Assembly (NCBI RefSeq): GCF_011455695.1
Contig: NZ_CP015030.1
Coordinates: forward strand, 1,674,001 to 1,738,000
Origin: Mannheimia granulomatis
GTDB taxonomy: Bacteria > Pseudomonadota > Gammaproteobacteria > Enterobacterales > Pasteurellaceae
Direction of reading: 5' to 3'
Length of the DNA: 64,000 nt
Shown here: piece after piece, positions 1 through 9,452 of the stretch
Numbering within the stretch: position 1 is the first letter of the stretch
Layout of the letters: each line of letters begins with the position of its first letter
Translations under genes and position numbers: made by a program
The notes under the pieces: generated by a model
Seen by the model: only the letters and a program-made list of their open reading frames with translations
What the model was told of the DNA's origin: nothing
Databases searched by the model: none

Positions 1-371
1 CGTCTTAGCCAAGCAGCTGTGTCGGTAACCATATTCATCGGGCAAACCCAGCTACAAAAAAGCTTGCTACCGACAATGCCATAAAAAGCAACTATAATTA
101 ACGCCCCAGCAAGTACCGTCCATTCGGGGCGATAACCTGTTGCTAATACTTCTGCTGCCATTAGCGGGTCGGTCATCGGCACGGTATCCAGCAGTAAACT
201 ACCGCTATAATTACCTTTCAGAATCCAAACATTCCAAAGCGGGCCACTCATAAACATTAATATAATGCTTAACTGGCTTAAGCGTCTTAAAATCAAAAAA
301 CGATTTGCATGCCACCAGCCTAATTTCTGACGTGCTTCCAAACCTGCATTTTTAGGAGAATTTGCCGCCAT
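1..371 (-). CDS. napH: NapH, membrane ferredoxin-type quinol dehydrogenase (partial, 3' end outside window)
   Basis: Only the first 123 or so codons are present; the gene runs off the left edge. NapH is an inner-membrane iron-sulfur protein that works with NapG to pass electrons from quinol to the periplasmic nitrate reductase. The translation shows a basic cytoplasmic N-terminus, a hydrophobic segment, the periplasmic stretch LLDTVPMTDPL typical of NapH, a second membrane segment and the start of a cysteine motif (FCSWVCP). The ATG overlaps the napG stop by one base (TAATG), so the two are translationally coupled. The order F-D-A-G-H is the Haemophilus/Pasteurella type, so napB and napC are expected next outside the window. 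Confidence 0.9.
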   Translation of the reverse strand, partial: MAANSPKNAGLEARQKLGWWHANRFLILRRLSQLSIILMFMSGPLWNVWILKGNYSGSLLLDTVPMTDPLMAAEVLATGYRPEWTVLAGALIIVAFYGIVGSKLFCSWVCPMNMVTDTAAWLR

Positions 372-1276
372 TATTTCACCCCCTTAAGATTTAAGTCTAA
401 ATCAGGGAAATGCTCCGGAGCTTCAACGGTTGTAGAATTAGGCACATAGTGTTGTGTTGCACGGCTAGGCGTTATGACTTTCACATCAGGTTTAACCTGC
501 ATAGGTTGATATACCGGCTCGTGCAGCCCTTCCGGCATACGCGCCTCATAAGCCGGGCGCAAACCGTCCGGATGCACATCTTCAATTAAAGATTTTCCGG
601 CATTTTGTTTTTCCTGCCAACCTAATCGATAATGGCGACCTAATAAACCTTTTGCCAAATCCATTGGTAACACTTTGATTGCAGCCTCTTCCAACACGCA
701 AGCTTGCTCACATTTTCCGCAACCGGTGCAAGCATCGGAATGAACTGTTGGGATTAATTTTGCATGAATTGCTGTTCTATCGTTATGAATATTTTCAAGC
801 GTGATTGCCTTATCAATTAAAGGGCAAACACGGTAGCAAACATCACAACGCAAGCCTTGCCAATTCAAGCATGTTTCGTGATCTAACAAAACCGCTAATC
901 CCATTCGAGCATCATCAATATCTTTCAGCTCTTCGCTTAATGCCCCTGTTGGACAAGCATTCATACACGGAATATCAACACACATTTCGCACGGTTTATC
1001 CCGAGCAATGAAATAAGGTGTACCGGCTTCCACAGGTGAAATTAATGAAGCTAGATGCAACATATCGTAAGGGCAAGCCTGAACACATTGCCCACAACGA
1101 GTACAGGCACTGAGAAAATCTTGCTCAGGTAATGCCCCCGGTGGTCGCAGTGCTACACCTTCTCTGGCAAAGCTCTGTTGCTGCTGCAAGCCCAAAATCA
1201 CTCCAACACCGCATATTCCTGCCGCAGTACGAGTGGCATTTTTCAAAAATTGTCGGCGATTTGGATCCATTTTCAT
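371..1276 (-). CDS. napG: NapG, ferredoxin-type electron transfer protein of nitrate reductase
   Basis: 301-residue periplasmic iron-sulfur protein that relays electrons between NapH and the NapC/NapB/NapA chain. A twin-arginine signal is visible at the start (NRRQFLKN, residues 6-13, followed by a hydrophobic run), so it is exported folded. Four Cys clusters for 4Fe-4S centres are present: C58/61/64/68, C96/99/104/108, C136/144/147/151 and C183/186/189/193. The tail after residue 205 is Pro/Glu-rich without cysteines. It follows napA after about 95 bases that contain a facing pair of uptake signals, and overlaps napH by one base. Confidence 0.95.
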   Translation of the reverse strand: MKMDPNRRQFLKNATRTAAGICGVGVILGLQQQQSFAREGVALRPPGALPEQDFLSACTRCGQCVQACPYDMLHLASLISPVEAGTPYFIARDKPCEMCVDIPCMNACPTGALSEELKDIDDARMGLAVLLDHETCLNWQGLRCDVCYRVCPLIDKAITLENIHNDRTAIHAKLIPTVHSDACTGCGKCEQACVLEEAAIKVLPMDLAKGLLGRHYRLGWQEKQNAGKSLIEDVHPDGLRPAYEARMPEGLHEPVYQPMQVKPDVKVITPSRATQHYVPNSTTVEAPEHFPDLDLNLKGVK

Positions 1277-1291
1277 TGTGGGTTCCTCTTG

Positions 1292-1339
1292 TTAAGCGGT
1301 CAAAATTTGCAAATTTTTTGCAAAATTGAACCGCTTGTT
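1292..1339. repeat. Facing pair of Apl-type uptake signal sequences between napA and napG
   Basis: AAGCGGTCAAAATTTGC at 1294-1310 faces an ACCGCTTGT copy at 1330-1338. The pair can fold into a stem-loop, the arrangement that commonly doubles as a terminator in this family. Here it lies inside the nap operon, so it may lower napGH expression relative to napA. Confidence 0.7.
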
Positions 1340-1371
1340 ACATCCCCTCCACCAAGGAGGAGAGTGTTTTA

Positions 1372-3870
1372 TTAAGCCTTAACCACCTTAACCGCACATT
1401 TTTTGAAGTCGGTTTCAAATGAAATTGGGTCTGTCGCATCTAACGTTACTTTGTTGATTAACTGACCTGCATCGAAGAAGGTTGAATAAATTAAACCTTC
1501 CGGACACTTATTACGGCCACGGGTATCTAAGTTCGATACATACTCACCACGACGCGAAATAACTTTCACTTTATCACCATGACGTAGACCTCGTTTTTTC
1601 GCATCGTTCGGGTGCATCCACACAAGGTTAGTTGGGAACGCTTTGTGTAATTCAGGGACACGACGGGTCATTGTGCCGGTGTGCCAATGTTCTAGTACAC
1701 GGCCGGTACAGAACCATAAATCGTATTCTTCATCCGGTGCTTCTGCCGGTCCTTCATATGGAACACCTAAAATAACAGCTTTTTTATCTGCATTTCCGTA
1801 GAAAGAAACCCCTTCACCCGGTTGAACATAAGGGTCATAACCCTCACGGTAACGCCATAATGTTTCTTTGTATTCACCGGTTTTTTCATCTTTTACTACA
1901 GGCCAACGTAAGCCACGCACTTTATGATAAGTCTCAAAATCTGCTAAGTCATGACCATGTCCGCGACCAAATTCTGCATACTCCTCAAATAGACCTTTTT
2001 GAATGTAGTAACCAAAGTGATCCGCTTCGTCATTCATATAGCCCGGAATATTGGTTGGCACTTGGTAACTATCTACTTTTCCATTACGGTAAAGGATTTC
2101 ATACAAAGTTTTACCACGTAATTCTGGTGCTTTTGCAACTAGCTCTTCCGGCCACACTTCTTCTACTTTAAAGTATTTAGAGAATTCAACAAGCTGCCAT
2201 GTATCAGAGCGCGCATTTGCTGGTCCTTTAACTTGCTGACGCCAGAATTGGGTACGGCGTTCTGCATTACCGTAAGCCCCTTCTTTTTCCACCCACATAC
2301 AGGTTGGGAGAATTAAGTCTGCAGCAACTGCTGAAACTGACGGGTAAGGGTCTGATACCACAATAAAGTTTTCAGGATTACGCCAGCCCGGGAAGATTTC
2401 TTCATTAATGTTCGGTCCACCCTGCATATTGTTGGTACACATCTGCCATAAGAAGTTGAGCTTACCGTCTTTTAATGCTCGGCTTTGTGCGGTTGCGTGG
2501 AAGCCCGGTACATCCGGAATCGCACCCGCAGGTAATTTCCATGCTTTTTCTACAATCTCACGATGTTTTGGATTGGTGACCACCATATCTGCCGGTAAAC
2601 GGTGAATAAATGTCCCTACTTCACGCGCTGTACCACAAGCCGATGGCTGACCCGTTAAGGAGAAAGGTCCACAACCTTCCAATGCAATCTTACCGGTTAA
2701 TAAATGTACGTTATACATCATGTGGTTTACCCACACACCGCGTGTATGTTGGTTGAAGCCCATTGTCCAGAATGAAACAATTTTTCTGTTTGGATCAGCA
2801 TACATTTCCGCTAAAGCCTCTAACTGCTCTTTCGGCACACCTGAAATACGGTGCGCTTCTTCTAATGTATAAGGTGCAACGATTTTCTTAAATTCTTCGA
2901 AATCACTGTCATACATTTTACCTGCAGTTTTCGCATTGGTATTTTGTTGCAATTTGTGTTCAGGGCGTAAACCGTAACCGATATTGGTTTCACCACGTTT
3001 GAATTTGGTGTGTTTGTTTACGAAATCCCAGTTTACTTTATCGTTTTGGATAATGTAGTTCGCAATATAGTTTAAAATTGCTAAATCGGAATGTGGTTTA
3101 AACAAAATTGGGGTATCGGCTAATTCAAATGAACGATGCTCAAAGGTAGACATAACCACTACACGTACATTGTCATTCGATAAGCGACGATCAGAAATAC
3201 GGCTCCATAAAATCGGGTGCATCTCCGCCATGTTTGAACCCCAAAGCACGAAAGCATCGGTTTTTTCGATGTCGTTATAGCAGCCCATCGGCTCATCCAT
3301 ACCGAAAGTACGCATAAAAGCAACCGCTGCTGATGCCATACAGTGACGAGCATTCGGATCAATCGTATTTGAACGGAAACCACCTTTCCAAAGTTTAACT
3401 TTTGCGTAACCCTCAAAAATCGTGGTTTGACCTGATGAGAACATCCCTACCGCATTCGGGCCTTTTGCTTTAATGATGGCTTTGATTTTCTCTGCCATAA
3501 TGGTAAAAGCTTGCTCCCAAGAAACCGGCGTGAAATCACCGTTCTTATCAAATTTACCGTCTTTCATACGAAGCATCGGCTCTTGCATACGGTCTGCGCC
3601 GTACATCATTTTTGATAGGAAATAACCTTTAATACAGTTTAAACCACGGTTTACTTCTGCATCCGGATCACCTTGTGTTGCAACCACTTTACCGTCTTTG
3701 GTACCTACAAGTACGCTACAACCTGTACCACAATAACGGCACGGTGCTTTATCCCAACGAATGCCTGTATCATCTGCCTGAACGTTTTTCACAGGAATCA
3801 TAATTCCTGCTGCCGCAGCAGCTGCTACAGCCGCGTTCGCTTTCATAAAATCTCTACGATTGAGTTCCAT
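1372..3870 (-). CDS. napA: NapA, catalytic subunit of periplasmic nitrate reductase
   Basis: 832-residue molybdopterin enzyme that reduces nitrate to nitrite in the periplasm. The Tat signal is NRRDFMK at residues 4-10 followed by an Ala-rich hydrophobic stretch. The N-terminal 4Fe-4S cluster ligands are C44, C47, C51 and C79 (CRYCGTGC motif). C177 in the NARHCMAS motif is the expected molybdenum ligand. The length is normal for the family and no defect is seen. The gene lies 34 bases after napD, whose product binds the Tat signal of NapA. The whole operon reads leftward from the promoter region near 4.7-4.88 kb. Confidence 0.97.
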   Translation of the reverse strand: MELNRRDFMKANAAVAAAAAAGIMIPVKNVQADDTGIRWDKAPCRYCGTGCSVLVGTKDGKVVATQGDPDAEVNRGLNCIKGYFLSKMMYGADRMQEPMLRMKDGKFDKNGDFTPVSWEQAFTIMAEKIKAIIKAKGPNAVGMFSSGQTTIFEGYAKVKLWKGGFRSNTIDPNARHCMASAAVAFMRTFGMDEPMGCYNDIEKTDAFVLWGSNMAEMHPILWSRISDRRLSNDNVRVVVMSTFEHRSFELADTPILFKPHSDLAILNYIANYIIQNDKVNWDFVNKHTKFKRGETNIGYGLRPEHKLQQNTNAKTAGKMYDSDFEEFKKIVAPYTLEEAHRISGVPKEQLEALAEMYADPNRKIVSFWTMGFNQHTRGVWVNHMMYNVHLLTGKIALEGCGPFSLTGQPSACGTAREVGTFIHRLPADMVVTNPKHREIVEKAWKLPAGAIPDVPGFHATAQSRALKDGKLNFLWQMCTNNMQGGPNINEEIFPGWRNPENFIVVSDPYPSVSAVAADLILPTCMWVEKEGAYGNAERRTQFWRQQVKGPANARSDTWQLVEFSKYFKVEEVWPEELVAKAPELRGKTLYEILYRNGKVDSYQVPTNIPGYMNDEADHFGYYIQKGLFEEYAEFGRGHGHDLADFETYHKVRGLRWPVVKDEKTGEYKETLWRYREGYDPYVQPGEGVSFYGNADKKAVILGVPYEGPAEAPDEEYDLWFCTGRVLEHWHTGTMTRRVPELHKAFPTNLVWMHPNDAKKRGLRHGDKVKVISRRGEYVSNLDTRGRNKCPEGLIYSTFFDAGQLINKVTLDATDPISFETDFKKCAVKVVKA

Positions 3871-3904
3871 AACTATAGTCCCACGTTGACTTCAAAAAAT
3901 AAAA

Positions 3905-4171
3905 TTACTGCTCATCGATATAGTTAGAAATTAAAGACACTACAATCACACCTTTTATATCTTTAATCTGATCAATGCGATCTGAAAGGGCTAAATGCAC
4001 ATTGCTTTCAATCGTCACGACTAACTTACCTTCCTCTGCTTTCTCACCATGAATTTCAGTAAAAGGAATATTCAGAATCTCTGCTTTTACAGCATCTAAT
4101 CTTTCTGGCTTTGCTTGTACCACAAGGCTACACACATACCAGTTTTCGTTTTCAGATAATTTTTCACTCAT
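3905..4171 (-). CDS. napD: NapD, chaperone for the NapA Tat signal
   Basis: 88-residue cytoplasmic protein starting MSEKLSENENWYVCSL. NapD proteins bind the twin-arginine signal of NapA and hold back export until the molybdenum cofactor is inserted. A longer reading frame begins at 4201, but the ATG at 4171 is preferred: it gives the usual length and places the start 8 bases inside the end of napF, typical of coupled nap genes. The motif NWYVCSLVVQA fits the first beta strand of the ferredoxin-like fold. Confidence 0.92.
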   Translation of the reverse strand: MSEKLSENENWYVCSLVVQAKPERLDAVKAEILNIPFTEIHGEKAEEGKLVVTIESNVHLALSDRIDQIKDIKGVIVVSLISNYIDEQ

Positions 4172-4700
4172 ATTGATTTGCTTGTTGAATTTGAATTGCA
4201 CCTGTCGGGCAAACGCTTACACAAGCCCCACAACCGGTACAACTTTCTAAATTTAACGTCATTTCAGCAATCCCGCCCAAACTTGGACGAAAACGGATTA
4301 CTCTCATCTCACAGCTATCACCACAACTTCTGCACTCAGTTCCGTGCTTTAATAAGCAGCTTGGCTGAACATTGATTTTATGTGTCCAAGCTTCTTCGCT
4401 TGTCTCTCGAAACACGTCAACTTCACACGATTGCACACATTTTTCACAAAAAGTACATTCGCCACGGCTGAAATCCACTTCAGGATAACCGCCCGCTCCT
4501 TTTATCAGGATTTGCGTCTCACAAGTCTCAATACAGCGATGACAAGCGGTGCATTTTTCTAAAAAATTTGCTAAATTAGCCCAAGGCGGACGAATCGGCT
4601 CATGCCCCTGTTGGCTGACTTTCTCACTTTTTAAGGAATCTAAAAAATGCCCTTGTAAAAAGCTACGACGAGGGAATGATTGGTTTGAAATATTGGTCAA
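4164..4700 (-). CDS. napF: NapF, ferredoxin-type protein of the nap system
   Basis: 178-residue cytoplasmic iron-sulfur protein, first gene of the operon. NapF interacts with NapA precursor and is thought to help supply electrons or clusters during maturation. Cys groups visible: C50/53/56/60, C82/85/88/92, C123/126/130 with an earlier C115, and C154/157/160/164 (CTGCGACVSVCP). The N-terminus has RRSFLQGHF, the twin-arginine-like motif common to NapF, but no hydrophobic export segment follows. It overlaps napD by 8 bases. Confidence 0.93.
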   Translation of the reverse strand: MTNISNQSFPRRSFLQGHFLDSLKSEKVSQQGHEPIRPPWANLANFLEKCTACHRCIETCETQILIKGAGGYPEVDFSRGECTFCEKCVQSCEVDVFRETSEEAWTHKINVQPSCLLKHGTECRSCGDSCEMRVIRFRPSLGGIAEMTLNLESCTGCGACVSVCPTGAIQIQQANQYE

Positions 4701-4804
4701 GAAAACACCATTTTTAATATCACCAGCATACGTTGATTATCTAATGTTCACTGAATATCGTTCATTCCTCAAACGGGGTATTTGATTGTTAATTCACGAA
4801 AACA

Positions 4805-4818
4805 TTGATTTTCATCAA
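4805..4818. promoter_or_regulatory. FNR-binding site between napF and a flavodoxin-fold gene
   Basis: TTGATTTTCATCAA matches the FNR consensus TTGAT-N4-ATCAA at every fixed base. Its centre is 111 bases before the napF start and 72 bases before the divergent gene at 4884. Oxygen-sensitive FNR control of nap is well known in Enterobacteriaceae and Haemophilus. A TATCTATAAA stretch at 4841-4850 would place the same site near -41 to -45 of a rightward promoter, so it could also activate the oxidoreductase gene. Confidence 0.85.
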
Positions 4819-4883
4819 AGAAAATCAAGTTAAAATCCGCTATCTATAAATTGTTACATCAAAATATTTAAGGTGAGAAATAT

Positions 4884-5459
4884 ATGAACCACCTCATTAT
4901 TTATGCCCATCCCAATCCAAACAGTTTTAACCATGCTATTTTAAATAAAACGGTTGAATCCTCTTCTTCATCCAAAGTTATAGTAAGAGATCTTTACCAA
5001 CTTGATTTCTCTCCCACGCTAAGTTGGCATGAGCTTAAACAAAGCTTTAGCCGGCAATATTTCTTAGACGTTGCCAGAGAACATCAATATTGGCGAGAAG
5101 CCGACCTTATTACTTTAATTTATCCGATTTGGTGGATGGGGTTTCCGGCGATTTTAAAAGGCTATTTAGACCGTGTATTAAGTTATGATTTTGCCTACCG
5201 TAACGGGGAAACTGAAAGCATTGGCTTACTCACAGGCAAGAAAATGCAACAGTTTGTCACACTCGGTAATTCAAACGAAAAATATGAGAGAAAAGGTTTT
5301 TTATCTGCTTTCGAACATACTCTAGGGAAAGGGTTATTTGAGTTCTGTGGTATTAAGGAGGTAAAAATGCACTATTTTGGCAATGTAGGGCTAAAAGAGA
5401 CCGATTATGCAGCCATCTTGCAACAAGTATCGGTTTCTTGTCGAGAAATGTTAGAATAA
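4884..5459 (+). CDS. NAD(P)H dehydrogenase (quinone)/flavodoxin-fold oxidoreductase
   Basis: 191-residue protein of the flavodoxin-like NAD(P)H:quinone oxidoreductase family (YwrO/KefF/MdaB type), a soluble FMN or FAD enzyme that reduces quinones or nitro compounds with NAD(P)H. The family start IIYAHPNPNSFN is at residues 4-15, LIYPIWWMGFPAILKGYLDRV near 76-96 is the central flavin-site block, and FVTLGNSNEKY near 115-125 follows. A good AAGGTGAG ribosome site precedes the ATG. It is a single gene divergent from napF, and the FNR site between them suggests induction without oxygen. The exact substrate is unknown. Confidence 0.85.
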   Translation: MNHLIIYAHPNPNSFNHAILNKTVESSSSSKVIVRDLYQLDFSPTLSWHELKQSFSRQYFLDVAREHQYWREADLITLIYPIWWMGFPAILKGYLDRVLSYDFAYRNGETESIGLLTGKKMQQFVTLGNSNEKYERKGFLSAFEHTLGKGLFEFCGIKEVKMHYFGNVGLKETDYAAILQQVSVSCREMLE

Positions 5460-5484
5460 ATTTGCAAAAAATTGAGTAAAAATA

Positions 5485-5518
5485 ACCGCTTGTCGCCAAA
5501 TTTTAAGCGACAAGCGGT
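5485..5518. terminator. Facing uptake signals forming a bidirectional terminator
   Basis: ACCGCTTGTCGC (5485-5496) and GCGACAAGCGGT (5507-5518) form a perfect 12-bp stem with a 10-base loop between two convergent genes. A-rich sequence on the left and T-rich sequence on the right make it usable in both directions. Confidence 0.75.
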
Positions 5519-5545
5519 CTTATTTTCACACTTTTTTGCAAAAGC

Positions 5546-7081
5546 CTAGTCAATCGGTGGAACGTAAGTGCCGTTTACAATCGAATCTTTAATACGATCT
5601 GCTTCTGCCAATACTTGTCCTAATAATGCTTTCACATTTTCAAGGGTGGCGATTGGGCTTAAAGTCGTCATCTTCAGCGATTGATTACTGCCTACTTTTG
5701 TTACCCCAATATTCGCCTCACCGCGGGCAAAAAGTTCATCCGCCACATTTTGGTTAAGTGTATCTACAAACTCTGCCGGATACCCCTCTGGCACAACACG
5801 GAATAACACCGAGGCAAATTGTGCAGGCACAAGCATTTCCAAGTCTTTCGTCTCAGTAATATAAGCCTCAACTTCTTTTGATAAGTAAACACCGTGGTCA
5901 ATCATTGAAGCGTATAAATCTTCACCTAAGGCTTCCACTGTAAACCACAATTTTAACGCATCAAAACGGCGGGTAGTCTGTAACGATTTCGCCACTAAGT
6001 TTGGCACACCATGTTCTTCATCATATTCTGAGTTTAAGTAGTCTGCCTTGTAATCAATGAAACGGTAATTCGCTTCATCTTTTAACAAGAAAGCACCACA
6101 AGAAATAGACTGGAAGAAATGTTTATGGAAATCCAGTGTAATTGAATCGGTTAACTCAATACCATCTAAGAAATGACGGAAATCTTTCGATAACAATAAC
6201 GCACCACCCCAGGCTGCATCCACATGAACCCAAGCTTTGTATTCATCCGCTAACTTACGAATCGCTTTCAGATCGTCAATCGCTCCGGCATCGGTTGTTC
6301 CTGCTGTTGCCACAATACAAGCCACAATTTTGCCTTCGGCTTTTAACGCAGCAAGGGTTTTGGCAAGTGCATCAACATCCATTTGAGCATTTGCATTTGA
6401 AGGGACAGTTACCACAGATTGGAAGCCCATTCCCATCATTGCCATATTTTTTTGCACTGAAAAGTGAGCATTTTCCGAACAAACTACTTTTACATTTTTC
6501 ATGGCATCGGCAGGAATACCATCAACCTGTACCGACCACTCTGAACCATCATCTTTTTTCCAATGATTTGCAATTGCCCAATCACGTGCTAATAACACAC
6601 CCATTAAGTTCGATTGCGTGCCGCCAGAGGTAAATACACCTGATGTGCCTTTACCATAGCCGACTTTTTGGCGTAACCAATCAATTAAATGCTCTTCCAT
6701 AATCGAACCAGCCGGGCTTTGATCCCAAGAGTCCATTGATTGGTTAGTCGCATTAATCAGCACTTCCGCAATTTGGCTGGTGACCATTGTCGGACAATGT
6801 AAATGAGCTAATGAGTGCGGATGGTGTACTTTTAAACTTGGATTTAAGAAAATATCGACCAAATGCTCTAGCGATTTTTGCACTCCAACGCCTTCTTTAG
6901 TCGGCTTGAAGCCATCAATTAAAGCCCGCATTTGCTTAATTGAACCACCGGTGTACATTTTTTCGTTTTTAAGCCAATTTGAAACTGCTTTCACCGCATT
7001 ATTCATTGCTGTTTCATAATCCGCAATAGATTGTGGATCACTACAAAACAGGGATTGTCTGTGTTTGGAAATATCGGTCAT
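5546..7081 (-). CDS. ddc: L-2,4-diaminobutyrate decarboxylase
   Basis: 511-residue cytoplasmic PLP enzyme of group II decarboxylases. With Dat (next gene upstream) it makes 1,3-diaminopropane from aspartate semialdehyde via 2,4-diaminobutyrate, the special polyamine route of Haemophilus, Pasteurella relatives and Acinetobacter. Visible motifs: TSGGTQSNL (151-159), HVDAAWGG (286-293, the Asp that holds the PLP pyridine nitrogen) and LDFHKHFF with the Schiff-base Lys320. Length is normal for the family. It lies 81 bases after the dat start-to-stop reading frame ends, separated by an uptake-signal pair. Confidence 0.93.
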   Translation of the reverse strand: MTDISKHRQSLFCSDPQSIADYETAMNNAVKAVSNWLKNEKMYTGGSIKQMRALIDGFKPTKEGVGVQKSLEHLVDIFLNPSLKVHHPHSLAHLHCPTMVTSQIAEVLINATNQSMDSWDQSPAGSIMEEHLIDWLRQKVGYGKGTSGVFTSGGTQSNLMGVLLARDWAIANHWKKDDGSEWSVQVDGIPADAMKNVKVVCSENAHFSVQKNMAMMGMGFQSVVTVPSNANAQMDVDALAKTLAALKAEGKIVACIVATAGTTDAGAIDDLKAIRKLADEYKAWVHVDAAWGGALLLSKDFRHFLDGIELTDSITLDFHKHFFQSISCGAFLLKDEANYRFIDYKADYLNSEYDEEHGVPNLVAKSLQTTRRFDALKLWFTVEALGEDLYASMIDHGVYLSKEVEAYITETKDLEMLVPAQFASVLFRVVPEGYPAEFVDTLNQNVADELFARGEANIGVTKVGSNQSLKMTTLSPIATLENVKALLGQVLAEADRIKDSIVNGTYVPPID

Positions 7082-7110
7082 TTTGTTCTCTCATCTATTC
7101 TATACACAAG

Positions 7111-7157
7111 ACAAGCGGCCAAAATTTGCAAATTTTTTGCAAAATCTAATCGCTTGT
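7111..7157. repeat. Facing pair of uptake signals between dat and ddc
   Basis: ACAAGCGGCCAAAATTTGC begins at 7111 and a CGCTTGT copy lies at 7151-7157. One core base differs from consensus in each copy. The pair may fold and reduce read-through from dat to ddc. Confidence 0.6.
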
Positions 7158-7161
7158 ATGA

Positions 7162-8526
7162 TTAACCACGCACTGCTTTTACTGCTTCAGCAACAGATTT
7201 TTTGAAGCGCTTGATAAACTCTTCACATTCTGCTTGGGTGATATTTACTGCACAAAGAATACGTACCACGTTACCACCACGGCCACCACGCTCTAATAAC
7301 AGTCTGTTTTTAAAACAGTATTTTTGAATCGCGACAGCTAAATCACAATCGCGTGGGTATGCACCGGTTGCATCCTGAGGCTTATGCTCATCAACAATAT
7401 CAATACCCATCATTAAGCCTTTACCACGCACGTTACCGATACAAGGGAACTCTTGGCTTAATTCGCCTAATGCTTTAGTTAAGTACTCGCCTCGCTCTTT
7501 TGCATTTTGAGCCAAGTTTTCTTCACGCATAATTTTTAATGATACATAACCTGTCGCCATTGCTAATTGGTTACCACGGAATGTGCCTGTGTGACCTGCC
7601 GGCTGCCACGCATCAAATTCTTTTTTGATTGCTAATACCGCTAATGGCAAACTACCGCCAATCGCTTTAGACATCACGACGATATCCGGCTCAATGCCTG
7701 CATGCTCAAAAGCAAACATTTTGCCTGAACGACAGAAACCGGCTTGCACTTCATCCACAATCATTAAAATACCGTGTTTTTGTGTTACTTCACGCACTTT
7801 TTGTAAGAAGCTGATTGGAGCCGGTACCACACCGCCTTCACCTTGAATTGCTTCAAGAATAACAGCTGCCGGTTTTACGACACCACTTTCAACATCTTCG
7901 ATAAAGTTTTCAAAATAATGCTCAACTGCTTTTGCACCGGCCTCACCACCAATGCCAAACGGGCAGCGGTATTCATGTGGATAAGGCATAAATTGCACAC
8001 CCGGCATCAAACCTTGTACCGCATTTTTTGCACTTAAGTTACCGGTTAAAGATAAAGCACCGTGAGTCATACCATGGAAACCACCGGAAAACGCGATCAC
8101 ATTGCCACGACCTGTATAAGTTTTTGCTAATTTGATTGCTGCTTCATTAGCATCTGCACCAGATGGACCGGTAAATTGTAAGATGTATTTATCTTTAGGG
8201 AAGAAAGATAATAGTTCTTCAGTAAATGCATCTTTTAATGGAGTAGTAATATCTAAAGAGTGTAATGGCAAACCACTATCTAACACATCTTTGATAGCTT
8301 GCATTAACTGAGGATGGTTATGACCTAATGCTAGGGTTCCTGCACCTGCTAAAAAATCAAGATATTCATTGCCTTCAACATCCGTTACCCAAACACCTTG
8401 TGCTTTTTGATATGCAAACGGTAATTTACGAGGATAACTACGTACGTTGGATTCCATTGCATCTTGGCGATCTAAAAAGTATTGGTTTGAAGCAAGAACT
8501 GCTTGAACAGGAGTTTTAATTGTCAT
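7162..8526 (-). CDS. dat: L-2,4-diaminobutyrate:2-oxoglutarate 4-aminotransferase
   Basis: 454-residue class III PLP aminotransferase that turns aspartate semialdehyde and glutamate into 2,4-diaminobutyrate, the substrate of Ddc. Motifs: [17 protein letters not shown] (substrate/PLP phosphate loop), [17 protein letters not shown] (pyridine-nitrogen Asp) and VVMSKAIGG (Schiff-base Lys). The start MTIKTPVQ at 8526 is chosen because it follows an AGAAGG ribosome site and gives the length I recall for the H. influenzae enzyme. However, the frame stays open a further 33 codons to an ATG at 8625 (see the leader entry). Confidence 0.92.
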   Translation of the reverse strand: MTIKTPVQAVLASNQYFLDRQDAMESNVRSYPRKLPFAYQKAQGVWVTDVEGNEYLDFLAGAGTLALGHNHPQLMQAIKDVLDSGLPLHSLDITTPLKDAFTEELLSFFPKDKYILQFTGPSGADANEAAIKLAKTYTGRGNVIAFSGGFHGMTHGALSLTGNLSAKNAVQGLMPGVQFMPYPHEYRCPFGIGGEAGAKAVEHYFENFIEDVESGVVKPAAVILEAIQGEGGVVPAPISFLQKVREVTQKHGILMIVDEVQAGFCRSGKMFAFEHAGIEPDIVVMSKAIGGSLPLAVLAIKKEFDAWQPAGHTGTFRGNQLAMATGYVSLKIMREENLAQNAKERGEYLTKALGELSQEFPCIGNVRGKGLMMGIDIVDEHKPQDATGAYPRDCDLAVAIQKYCFKNRLLLERGGRGGNVVRILCAVNITQAECEEFIKRFKKSVAEAVKAVRG

Positions 8527-8660
8527 GTCAAAATAAACCTTCTGAAAGAGGTGAAAAAAATAAGTCGGGTGCCTTGCGGGAAGCCTAAGCTTTCTTATCC
8601 TAAAAGATAAGATGCCATGGGGCATTTGACTCGCTACTTATTAAAAAAAGCGTTTCAGCT
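8527..8660 (-). promoter_or_regulatory. Possible structured or coding leader upstream of dat
   Basis: Reading leftward, the leader contains AAGCTGAAACGCTT flanked by A and T runs (8642-8664), then AATAAGT near 8636-8642 which could pair with ACTTATT near 8560-8566. Between them lie ATGCC-CCAT-GGCAT and CTTATC-TTTTAG-GATAAG hairpins. The same stretch is also an open frame of 33 codons in phase with dat, starting [13 protein letters not shown] and ending in an aromatic stretch [16 protein letters not shown]. Either an RNA structure or a translated leader could control dat-ddc. No known riboswitch class was recognised. Confidence 0.35.
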
Positions 8661-8831
8661 TTTTTGTTTTTACCCTATATCTCCCTAAGAAATGAAATTG
8701 GGATAGGTTGGAAACAGACTTAAATGTAGGGCTACGTTTAAGAGGCGTAATGATACTTTTTTTGTTATAAAAAAGAAAGTTTTTTTGCCTAAAATGTCCG
8801 CAAAAATCAAGAAAATCAGAGTGAAGTTAAT

Positions 8832-8854
8832 AAAAAACCCGACATAAAGTCGGG
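8832..8854 (-). terminator. Rho-independent terminator of rpmB-rpmG
   Basis: CCCGAC (8838-8843) and GTCGGG (8849-8854) form the stem; reading leftward it is followed by six T at 8837-8832. It sits 22 bases past the rpmG stop. Confidence 0.9.
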
Positions 8855-8875
8855 CTTCTCATATTTAAAACAAAA

Positions 8876-9046
8876 TTATTTGATTTTTGCTTCTTTGTAG
8901 ATAACGTGTTTACGCACAACTGGATCAAATTTTTTGATTTCCATTTTTTCCGGCATATTACGTTTGTTTTTATCTGTTGTGTAGAAATGACCTGTTTCTG
9001 CAGTAGAAACTAAACGGATTTTCTCACGAGCACCTTTAGCTGCCAT
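8876..9046 (-). CDS. rpmG: 50S ribosomal protein L33
   Basis: 56-residue basic ribosomal protein, starting [20 protein letters not shown] and ending VIYKEAKIK, the L33 signature. It lacks the CxxC zinc motifs, so it is the zinc-free form. It follows rpmB by 11 bases with the ribosome site AAGGAG and is followed by a strong terminator, so the pair forms a two-gene operon as in E. coli. Confidence 0.96.
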
Positions 9047-9057
9047 GTTTTAGCTCC

Positions 9058-9294
9058 TTAGATTTTTTCGCCACGAGCACGGATTTCAGCTAATACTGCA
9101 TCAATGCCTTTTTTATCAATAATACGCATACCTTTCGCAGTTAAACGTAAGGTTACGAAACGGTTTTCACTCTCAACCCAGAAACGGTGAGTGTGTAAGT
9201 TAGGTAAAAAACGACGACGAGTCGCGTTTAATGCGTGTGAGCGGTTGTTACCAACTGCTGGACGCTTGCCTGTTACTTGGCAAACTCTTGACAT
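9058..9294 (-). CDS. rpmB: 50S ribosomal protein L28
   Basis: 78-residue large-subunit protein. [17 protein letters not shown] at the start and [15 protein letters not shown] in the middle are the L28 family blocks. First gene of the rpmB-rpmG operon, transcribed leftward from the 9.3-9.45 kb gap. Confidence 0.97.
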
Positions 9295-9452
9295 TTTAAT
9301 TCTCCAATATGACTTAAGCTTAAGCTTGATGGTTTGGGTTTATCAGGGTTTTCACCTTCTGACTACCTCGTCAGGTAACACCCATCCCACGATTATGTTT
9401 TAAAGACTGCCGATTATACTGACTTTGTTCGACTCATTCAAGTCATTATTTG

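Noticed and set aside
3905-4201. Longer napD beginning at 4201
   Set aside because: The extra ten residues overlap more of napF and are not family-like; the ATG at 4171 gives the usual length and coupling.
4765-4780. Possible NarP heptamer pair before napF (TACCCCG-TT-TGAGGAA on the minus strand)
   Set aside because: Second half-site is poor and the distance to the FNR site differs from the E. coli nap promoter; not strong enough to call.
6142-6633. 163-codon open frame opposite ddc
   Set aside because: Lies fully within ddc on the other strand and its translation has no recognisable family features; a codon-bias shadow.
8527-8760. Lysine or guanidine riboswitch upstream of dat
   Set aside because: None of the conserved core sequences of these classes could be found.
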